Assembly (NCBI GenBank): GCA_012744475.1 | Contig: JAAYBV010000073.1 | Span: forward strand, 1 to 49,389 | Source of the DNA: Phycisphaerae bacterium | GTDB lineage: Bacteria; Planctomycetota; Phycisphaerae; Sedimentisphaerales; Anaerobacaceae | Reading direction: 5' to 3' | DNA: 49,389 nucleotides | Shown here: piece after piece, positions 27,223 through 34,398 of the stretch | Numbering within the stretch: the stretch's first letter is position 1 | Layout of the letters: every line of letters begins with the position of its first letter | Made by a program: the position numbers and the translations under genes | The notes under the pieces: generated by a model | Told to the model about the DNA's origin: nothing | Database searches by the model: none | What the model saw: the letters and a program-made list of their open reading frames with translations, nothing else

Positions 27223-28080
27223 ATGAAAAGAACGATGATACTTGTAGCTCTGAGCGCCGTCCTGGCCCTCAACGCCGCAGCCCTGGCTGGTCCCGGTGGC
27301 CCTCCAGGAACAGCTTTGCAGGACGTACTGAACGATATTACCGTCAGCTCTACGGGAAGCGATCCGGGAGACACTTGGCTTCCCGGTGACCCTACTTCCA
27401 CGGGCTCGATCAACAGTTCAGTGATTGTTGATAGCCCTTTGTACTATGTCGACGACGACCTGGATACTCTGTGGGAAATCGGAGGCACGGGGGCTTCGTT
27501 TCAGACCGTCATTGTCGAACTCGCGACTTTTGCGTCCGGCAACCGGTTCGGAATCTACGATCCCGTGACGATGACCAGATTCGAACTGTTCGGCGGGAGC
27601 GCCGGTAGTGGAAACAGCGTCCTGCTGAGCATCGATCCAGTTACTGGAGGTATATATCTGGGTAGCCCCGCCGTGTATCAGGGAGTGAACTTCTCGGGAA
27701 ATCTGTTCGGATTCTATCTGGATTCCACGCTGACCTCTGCAGGGGCAGACAATACAGTGAACGGCGGCGGTCTGTTCTATAGCAACACGTTGCTCAATCC
27801 CGATAAACTCGACCATATGTATGCATATCAGGGCGGGTACGGCGACTACGTGAAGCTGCCGAATGCTTACAACGAGTCAGGTTACACCGTTGGCCCATGG
27901 GTCGCCAACGAGTACGTATTGGCGTTTGAAGATTTGCGTGGCGACTACTCTGACTGGGATTACACGGACTTCGTCGTGATGGTCGAGTCGGTCAATCCCG
28001 TTCCGGTTCCTGGGGCGGTGCTGCTGGGTGTGCTCGGGTTGAGCGTGGCCGGCGCGCGGCTGCGGAGGCGGCAGTCGTAA
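27223..28080 (+). CDS. Secreted exosortase substrate with DUF4114-like domain
   Basis: The product (285 aa) has a signal peptide (TMILVALSAVLALNAAALA) and ends in PVPVPGAVLLGVLGLSVAG then ARLRRRQS. Before the tail, LAFEDLRGDYSDWDYTDFVV matches the acidic FEDxxxxxSDxDYxD motif of DUF4114, a probable calcium-binding module common in exported proteins. The front half has acidic and Gly/Ser repeats typical of surface beta proteins. The ATG at 27223 follows GGAGG with good spacing; an upstream in-frame start at 27202 would put extra residues before the signal peptide. A strong terminator follows the gene. Confidence 0.88.
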   Translation: MKRTMILVALSAVLALNAAALAGPGGPPGTALQDVLNDITVSSTGSDPGDTWLPGDPTSTGSINSSVIVDSPLYYVDDDLDTLWEIGGTGASFQTVIVELATFASGNRFGIYDPVTMTRFELFGGSAGSGNSVLLSIDPVTGGIYLGSPAVYQGVNFSGNLFGFYLDSTLTSAGADNTVNGGGLFYSNTLLNPDKLDHMYAYQGGYGDYVKLPNAYNESGYTVGPWVANEYVLAFEDLRGDYSDWDYTDFVVMVESVNPVPVPGAVLLGVLGLSVAGARLRRRQS

Positions 28081-28130
28081 GGGAGCAAGCCTGGGAACAG
28101 GCACAGTTTTGCAGTGAATTAGTCTCTTGG

Positions 28131-28174
28131 CGGCCGGCAAGGTCCTTTATCGGGTCTTGCCGGCCGTTTTCTTT
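28131..28174 (+). terminator. Rho-independent terminator
   Basis: CGGCCGGCAAG (28131-28141) pairs perfectly with CTTGCCGGCCG (28156-28166) around a 14-base loop and is followed by TTTTCTTT. It closes the sorting-tail gene cassette. Confidence 0.85.
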
Positions 28175-28421
28175 ACGCCGGCCGGGGCCGGGCCGGCGCG
28201 CCATGCAGTCGCACTCCTATAATCAGGCCCGCTCCAGCCTCGGTGGAGCGGTTCCTGGTCTCGTCCGGCGGACGCCGCCGCCAGACCGAGCCTTCGGCCG
28301 CATGTCCCCGTGACAAAAACCTCCGCGACGCTAACGGCTGCCATGCCCGCAGTCGATAACTACAGCGTAGGTGCAAAACGGCGATAAGTCCGCAATCCTG
28401 TATCGATTGAGAGAGCCTATC
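28175..28421 (+). other. Intergenic leader before the TPR gene
   Basis: About 250 bases without a gene. A perfect 7-bp stem CGCTCCA/TGGAGCG with a 7-base loop lies at 28230-28250. TATAAT occurs at 28218-28223 but lacks a -35 box at normal spacing. GAGAG precedes the ATG at 28422. Confidence 0.4.
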
Positions 28422-31400
28422 ATGCGTCATGCGAACCGCAGTGCGAAGGTCAACGTCAAGGTGCTGGTCATTGTGATCGTGGTCACCGTGGCCCTGGGGG
28501 TCTCGCTGGTGGTGGCCCGTCAGGTGCGCCGCAATATCCTGTCGAAGATGGACTTCGAGGCCGGGACCGCCGCCTTCGAGAAGGGCGACTGGGTCAACGC
28601 CTACAAGCACCTTCAGGAGTACCTTGGCCGCAATCCCGATGACGTCGAGATCCTCAAGAAGTACGCCCAGGCGAGGCTGTCGGTCCGCCCGCTGGAGCCG
28701 GCTCACCTCGGGGCAGCGGTCGGCGCGTACCGCCGCGTGATCCAGCTCGACCCGCTCGACACGGTCCCCTACGAGAAGCTGGCGACGATCTACGCCGCCA
28801 GGGGCGCCGCCGAGGAGTTGGTCTACATCGCCGGCAAGCGGCTGGAGCACGAGCCGAACGACGTCAAAGCGTCCCTCTGGCAGAGTCAGGCGCTGGTGGG
28901 TCTGAACCGGCTGCCGGAAGCGCGCGACACGCTCGCCGGGCTGCTCGAACGACTCGAATCCGACCCGCAGGAGCACATCGAGTACATCCGGGCCTGCGCG
29001 CAGATGAGCGGCCTGGAGATCGCCGGCGGCACGCCGGAGGCCACGACTGCCGCGCTGGGCTGGCTGAACAAGGCGGTGGATCGTTTCCCGCAATCGGCGG
29101 AGGCCCTGGCATCCCGCGCGCGCTTCTATCGCCTTGCGAACGTCCCCGGCGTCAACGGCGCCGAGCGGCAGGAACTGGCCCGAAAGGACCTGCTCGCGGC
29201 CGATGAACACGGCACCGACGACCCGAGGGTCCGCCTGTTTCTGGCGCGCGAGTGGATGGCCCACGGCGAGTATGACAAGGTCGCGGCCGAACTGGAGGCG
29301 GCCGACCGCCTGCCCGAGGCGGCCATCGCGGAACGCTACTTCGATCCCGACACGTGGGTGGTCGACCGCTACGACGTGGCCTCCGAGCTGGCGATGCGGA
29401 ACGGAACTCACGCCGAAGGCGCGGCGATGACCGATGCGGTTTTCGAGAAGCTCGAATCCAAGGGGCACCGGCTCGCCATGTATCCCAACGCCGTCCGACT
29501 GTGCGTAGGCGCCGGCGGCGAGGACAACATCGCCAAGGCCGCGGCGTATCTGAAGGAGTACGAAGACGCGTTGTACGCCCGCCAGAGGGCGGGTGAGGCG
29601 AAGGCCGAGCTGGCGTTCCTCAAGGCCTTGGTCGCCCGGGCCAAGGGCGACTCCTATACGGTGATCGAGTCGCTCCAGCCGCTGGTGTCCACGGGGACCG
29701 CAGCGCCGGAATTCCTGCGACTGCTGGCGGAGGCGTTTGCGCGAACCGACCAGACCCGGCGGGCCGTCGACGCGATGCGCCGCTACCTCGCCGACCGGCC
29801 GCGTGACTTGGGCGTAGTGGTGCAGTTGACGAGAAACTACCTGAGGTTGCAGGATTGGACGGGGGCCTTCGAGACGGCCCAACAGGGCGGCCGTTTCTAT
29901 CCCGACGACATCGATCTGAACGTGCTGCGGATCGAGGCGGGCACGCACATCGCCGTTCAGCAGCAAGGCTCGCCGGATCTCGCGAGGCTGCGGGAGCTTG
30001 AGGCGGAACTGGCCGGTCTGCGCAAGGACGAGAAGAATGCCCGCCGGATCGATATTCGAGTGCTCCAAGCGGTGATCGGGAATTACCTGGCCCAGAGCGA
30101 AACGGATGCGGCGGCCAGAGAACAGAAGCTCGCGGAGGTCGAGCAGCAGTTGCGCCTCGCGATGGAGGAATGCGACAGTCCTCTGCCTGCGGCGATGCAG
30201 CTCGTCCGGCTGTACTTCCAGCAGAAGCAGACGGACAAGGCGCTCCAGGAGGGCCGCGCAGTGTGTACCCGCCACGCGGAGCTGGCCGAACCGTGGCTGG
30301 CCCTGGCGGGGCTGCACGTGGCGGCCGGCGACCCGAATGCCGCCATCCGTTGTCTGGATGAGGCGGCGCAGAGCGTGGCTGGCGAGCCGGCAAAGCGGTC
30401 CATCGCCATCCGTCGCGCGCTGCTGGAACTGACGCGTGGCAATCGCGCCGGCGGCATCGCTATGCTGAACGACCTGGCGGCGCGCGACCCGCGCGACGTT
30501 CAGGTCCGCGCCATGCTCCTGGATCTCCGCGAGGTCCAGGCCGATCCGGCCCGAGCGGATGCGCTGGTCGCTGAACTCGAGAAGGCCGAGGGCGAAAGCG
30601 GCCTGTTGTGGCGTCTGTACCGCGCCGCGACGTGGCTGTCGCGAGACGACTGGCGAACGAAACAGCAGGGGATTGTCGATCTGCTCCAGTACTGCTGCGA
30701 TGCCGATCCGGAGTGGACGGCGCCGCCGCTGTTGTTGGCGCAGTTGTACGAGAAGACCGGCGAGCTTCGGAAGGTGGAGGAGGTCTGCCGCCAGACGCTG
30801 GCGCGGAATCCCTCGGCGGTTGTCCTTGCCGACAAGCTGGTGACGCTGCTGGAGGCCCAGGGCCGTGCGATGGAGGCGGAGGCGGTCCGTCAGCAGGTGG
30901 ATGCCGATCCTCGCGTCGTCAGCGCGTGGAACGTCAACGCCGCGATACGCGCCGGCGACATCTCGGACGCCGTCGACGAGCTGCGGCTGCGAATCGCGAA
31001 CGACCCGCGCGACGTCCAGTCCCGCGTGGTCCTGGCCCGGCTGCTCCATGAGAAGATGAACGACGCCGACCAAGCCCTGAAGCTGCTGGACGAAGCGGAG
31101 GCGATCGCGTCGGCCTCGTCCACGACGGTCATGGTGCGTGCGGCCATCCTCAAGGCCCAGGGACGCGCCGAACAGGCGCAGCAGGTCGTGGATCGATACG
31201 TGGCCGGCAAGGAGGATTTCGTCGCGTACCTGATGCGCGCGAACTACCACGCCGGTCAGGAGCAGTGGTCGCAGGCGGAGGCGGACTACAGAAAGCTGAC
31301 CACATTCGAGGACAAGGACCAGCAGGTGGGCGGCTACGGGCTGCTGAGCAACTTCTACGTACGCCGGGGCCGCCTGGACGACGCGATCGGCACGCTGGAA

Positions 31401-32969
31401 GAGGGGCTGGGCGCACACCCGAAGGACCTGACGTTGCAGCGGGCGCTGATGAAGCGGCTGCTCCAGCGAGGACAGGGGCAGGACCGCGAAAGGGCCCTGG
31501 CGATGCTCGGGGCGCTCGAAGAGGCGCTGCCGCAGGACCCCGACTTGACGAGAACCCGCGCCGTGGAACTGCTGCGGCAGGGGGACCCCCAAGGCACGTC
31601 CCTGCTGGAGAAGGTGGTGGCCCAGACACCGGCGGACGTCGGCGCCCACCTGATGCTGATCAACGCCGCGATGCAATCCGGGAAGATCGAGGCGGCGCGC
31701 ACCTACTCGATTCGAGCGGTGGGCGCCAATCCCAAGGCTCCGTCGCTGCTTTCGGCGCGAGGGCGCATCGAGATCGTCCTGGGCAACGGACAGGTCGCGA
31801 CGGAGATGGCGCGCCTGGCGTTGGCGGAGGACCCGAACTATGCGCCGGCTTTGGACGTGCTGTTGGACGCCGGCCTGCTGACGGAACAGGACAGCCTCCT
31901 GCAAGAGGCGATTCGATCGGCTCGCGCGATCGGCCGGGACGATCCCAACCGACTCGAGGCCATACGCCTGGTCAGCGCCAAGGCGGCGGATCGCAAGAAC
32001 CCCACGCTCCTGGCGGGGGCGCAGGAGTGGATCGAATCCGAATTGGCCCAGGCTCCGTCCGATGTGCGCCTGTTGATGGCCCACGCGAATATCCTGGTGG
32101 CTTTGGGAACGCCGGAGAAAGGCATCGCCGAACTGACCGCCTATTGTCGGAGCGACGCGGGCGCAAAGGACCTTGACGCGATCGTGATGCTCGTGGATCT
32201 GCATCGTCTTGCACGCGATTTCGAGCCGGCCTATGCGTGGCTCGATCGGGCCGCGCAGGTCGCGCCGAAGAACCAGACGGTGGTGCATGCCCGATTCCTG
32301 TGCCTGGCGGCGCAGTCGCGCTGGGACGACCTGGCCGGCATCAGTGCGGCGTACATCGCCTGCGAAAACCAGGACCCGGCGATTGTGACCCGGGCGGCGG
32401 GGGTGCTGGCGTCCCTGGACACGCCGGCCCTGCGAAGCGAGGGCGTCAAGCTCTTCGAACACGCCGTGAAGACCTGGCCGACGTTGCCCGATGCCCGCCT
32501 GGGGCTCGCCTCGGCGCTCTATCGAACGGCAGACGCCGAGAAGGCCAAACAGACGTACCAGGAACTGCTCGATGCCTATCCGAACAACACGCAAGTCCTC
32601 AACGACCTGGCGTGGATCATCCAGGAGCAGGAAGGCGACTACGAGGCGGCCCTGAAGCTGGCCGACAGGGGGCTCAGTCTGGGTGGCAGCGACACAGACC
32701 GCCGGCATCTGCTCGACACCAGGGGCACAATCCTCTCGAAGATCGACCGCCTGTCCGATGCGAGGGCCGATTTCGAGGCACTGCTGAAGCTGACGGAGCC
32801 CGACACCGCGCAGAGGGCCAAGGCGCTGCTGCAACTGGGCCGGACCTGCGCGAAACTCGGCGACGTCGATTCGGCGAAGAAGCACCTGCGGGATGCGTTG
32901 GAGATCGACCGGGCGAACCCCGCGTTCACGCCCGAGGAGCGGACCGAGATCGAAGGGCTTCTCCAGTGA
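28422..32969 (+). CDS. Giant membrane-anchored TPR protein (PrsT-like)
   Basis: The product (1515 aa) has one N-terminal membrane segment (VKVLVIVIVVTVALGVSLVV, residues about 12-31), and the rest is alpha-helical repeats. TPR units are plain throughout, for example AGTAAFEKGDWVNAYKHLQE near 48, LEPNDVKASLWQSQALVGLN-like steps, LLSNFYVRRGRLDDAIGTLE near 970, and ALLQLGRTCAKLGDVDSAKK near the end. PEP-CTERM systems commonly encode a large TPR protein (PrsT) beside the exosortase; this is longer and is anchored by a helix rather than lipid. It probably scaffolds export or assembly at the periplasmic face. The ATG at 28422 has GAGAG upstream; an in-frame GTG at 28371 is a weaker start. Confidence 0.92.
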   Translation: MRHANRSAKVNVKVLVIVIVVTVALGVSLVVARQVRRNILSKMDFEAGTAAFEKGDWVNAYKHLQEYLGRNPDDVEILKKYAQARLSVRPLEPAHLGAAVGAYRRVIQLDPLDTVPYEKLATIYAARGAAEELVYIAGKRLEHEPNDVKASLWQSQALVGLNRLPEARDTLAGLLERLESDPQEHIEYIRACAQMSGLEIAGGTPEATTAALGWLNKAVDRFPQSAEALASRARFYRLANVPGVNGAERQELARKDLLAADEHGTDDPRVRLFLAREWMAHGEYDKVAAELEAADRLPEAAIAERYFDPDTWVVDRYDVASELAMRNGTHAEGAAMTDAVFEKLESKGHRLAMYPNAVRLCVGAGGEDNIAKAAAYLKEYEDALYARQRAGEAKAELAFLKALVARAKGDSYTVIESLQPLVSTGTAAPEFLRLLAEAFARTDQTRRAVDAMRRYLADRPRDLGVVVQLTRNYLRLQDWTGAFETAQQGGRFYPDDIDLNVLRIEAGTHIAVQQQGSPDLARLRELEAELAGLRKDEKNARRIDIRVLQAVIGNYLAQSETDAAAREQKLAEVEQQLRLAMEECDSPLPAAMQLVRLYFQQKQTDKALQEGRAVCTRHAELAEPWLALAGLHVAAGDPNAAIRCLDEAAQSVAGEPAKRSIAIRRALLELTRGNRAGGIAMLNDLAARDPRDVQVRAMLLDLREVQADPARADALVAELEKAEGESGLLWRLYRAATWLSRDDWRTKQQGIVDLLQYCCDADPEWTAPPLLLAQLYEKTGELRKVEEVCRQTLARNPSAVVLADKLVTLLEAQGRAMEAEAVRQQVDADPRVVSAWNVNAAIRAGDISDAVDELRLRIANDPRDVQSRVVLARLLHEKMNDADQALKLLDEAEAIASASSTTVMVRAAILKAQGRAEQAQQVVDRYVAGKEDFVAYLMRANYHAGQEQWSQAEADYRKLTTFEDKDQQVGGYGLLSNFYVRRGRLDDAIGTLEEGLGAHPKDLTLQRALMKRLLQRGQGQDRERALAMLGALEEALPQDPDLTRTRAVELLRQGDPQGTSLLEKVVAQTPADVGAHLMLINAAMQSGKIEAARTYSIRAVGANPKAPSLLSARGRIEIVLGNGQVATEMARLALAEDPNYAPALDVLLDAGLLTEQDSLLQEAIRSARAIGRDDPNRLEAIRLVSAKAADRKNPTLLAGAQEWIESELAQAPSDVRLLMAHANILVALGTPEKGIAELTAYCRSDAGAKDLDAIVMLVDLHRLARDFEPAYAWLDRAAQVAPKNQTVVHARFLCLAAQSRWDDLAGISAAYIACENQDPAIVTRAAGVLASLDTPALRSEGVKLFEHAVKTWPTLPDARLGLASALYRTADAEKAKQTYQELLDAYPNNTQVLNDLAWIIQEQEGDYEAALKLADRGLSLGGSDTDRRHLLDTRGTILSKIDRLSDARADFEALLKLTEPDTAQRAKALLQLGRTCAKLGDVDSAKKHLRDALEIDRANPAFTPEERTEIEGLLQ

Positions 32970-33058
32970 GGCTCTTCTCGAGTTCCGTGCAGAAACCGAA
33001 TGAGTTGAAGCCGGGCGGCAGATACACCGGGCGATGCCCGATGGGGAGGCACTGACAC

Positions 33059-34366
33059 ATGAGAGTGGGCGTAGTGGGTGTCGGTTACGTCGGATTGGTG
33101 ACGGCGGCGTGTCTGGCCGATTCCGGCACGGACGTGATCTGCGTCGACAGCAACGAGGAGAAGATCCGCCAGCTCCGCGAGGGCGTCATCCCGATCTATG
33201 AGCCGGGCCTGGCGGAGATCGTCAACCGGACGCGGACCACCCGCCGGCTGCAATTCACCACGTCGCTGAAAGAAGCGGTCGAGAAGTCGCTGCTGCTGTT
33301 CATCGCCGTGGGAACGCCCAGCGGCCAGGACGGTTCGGCGGACCTGTCGGCGGTGTTCAGGGTCGCCGAGGGCATCGCCGAGCACATGGACGGATACCGC
33401 ATCCTCGTCGGCAAGAGCACCGTCCCGGTAGGCACGCACGCGAAGATCAGCGAGCGGGTCGCCGCGCGAACGCGCCAACCGTTCGATTACGTCAGCAATC
33501 CGGAGTTCCTCAAGGAAGGCTCCGCGATCGACGACTTCATGAAGCCCGAGCGGATCATCGTCGGCGCCCGGGACCCCAAGGTGCGGGAGATCATGCGGCA
33601 CCTGTACGCGCCGTTCATGCGCCGCAAGGAGCGCATCATCTTCATGGACCCGGCCAGCGCGGAGCTGACCAAGTACGCCGCCAACTGCATGCTGGCGACC
33701 CGGATTTCGTTCATGAACGAACTGAGCGCGCTGTGCGAGGCGGTCGGCGCCGACATCGAGCTGGTGCGCGCCGGCATCGGCAGCGACGCGCGGATCGGCA
33801 ACGCCTTCCTGTTCGCCGGCGCCGGCTTCGGCGGCAGTTGTTTTCCCAAGGACGTCCGCGCCCTGATCCACACAGGCCAGGAGCACGGCGTGCCGATGAA
33901 CATCATCCAGGCGGTCCGGCAGGTGAACGCCGAGCAGCAGAGGCGCTTCGCGCAGAAGGTGCTCGACTACTACGTCGGCAGAGAGACCCAGACCACGCTG
34001 GCCGTGTGGGGACTGGCGTTCAAGGCGCGAACGGACGACGTCCGCGAGTCGCCGGCGATCTTCTGCGTCGAGGAATTCCTTAAGGCCGGCATGCAGGTGC
34101 AGGCCCACGATCCGGAGGCCATGGGCCCGGCGCGGCAACTCCTGGGCGAGGCCGTCATGTTCTGCCAGGACTACTACGAAGCCCTGGACGGAGCGCAGGG
34201 ACTGGTGATCCTCACGGACTGGCAGCAGTTTCGCAATCCGGACTTCGAGTTCATCGCCAGGAAGCTGTCCCGTCCGGTGATCTTCGACGGGCGCAACCTC
34301 TACGATTCGGCGTACGTGCGCTCGGCCGGCATCGAATACCACTGCGTCGGCCGGCCCAACGCCTGA
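33059..34366 (+). CDS. ugd: UDP-glucose/GDP-mannose dehydrogenase family, probable UDP-glucose 6-dehydrogenase
   Basis: The product (435 aa) is predicted to oxidise UDP-glucose to UDP-glucuronate with two NAD+ in the cytoplasm. It starts with the NAD-binding VGVVGVGYVGLVTAACLADS, has SKSTVPVGTH-type residues near 120 (GKSTVPVGTHAKI), the family segment EFLKEGSAIDDF near 150, and the catalytic Cys in GFGGSCFPKDVRAL near 257. The C-terminal UDP-binding domain has WGLAFKARTDDVRESPA near 318. GGGGAGG precedes the ATG. The product could feed glucuronate to the polysaccharide locus, where an asparagine-synthetase homologue might amidate it. A GDP-mannose or UDP-ManNAc substrate is possible. Confidence 0.94.
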   Translation: MRVGVVGVGYVGLVTAACLADSGTDVICVDSNEEKIRQLREGVIPIYEPGLAEIVNRTRTTRRLQFTTSLKEAVEKSLLLFIAVGTPSGQDGSADLSAVFRVAEGIAEHMDGYRILVGKSTVPVGTHAKISERVAARTRQPFDYVSNPEFLKEGSAIDDFMKPERIIVGARDPKVREIMRHLYAPFMRRKERIIFMDPASAELTKYAANCMLATRISFMNELSALCEAVGADIELVRAGIGSDARIGNAFLFAGAGFGGSCFPKDVRALIHTGQEHGVPMNIIQAVRQVNAEQQRRFAQKVLDYYVGRETQTTLAVWGLAFKARTDDVRESPAIFCVEEFLKAGMQVQAHDPEAMGPARQLLGEAVMFCQDYYEALDGAQGLVILTDWQQFRNPDFEFIARKLSRPVIFDGRNLYDSAYVRSAGIEYHCVGRPNA

Positions 34367-34398
34367 CGCCAGCCGATTCGCCGCACCGTCCGGGATGG

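Noticed and set aside
28218-28223. A perfect TATAAT before the TPR gene
   Set aside because: No acceptable -35 box lies 15-19 bases upstream and there is no extended -10.
28173-32885. A 1570-codon open frame antisense to the TPR gene
   Set aside because: It is Arg/Gln/Leu-rich shadow sequence produced by GC-rich codons; the + frame has clear TPR repeats and a ribosome site.
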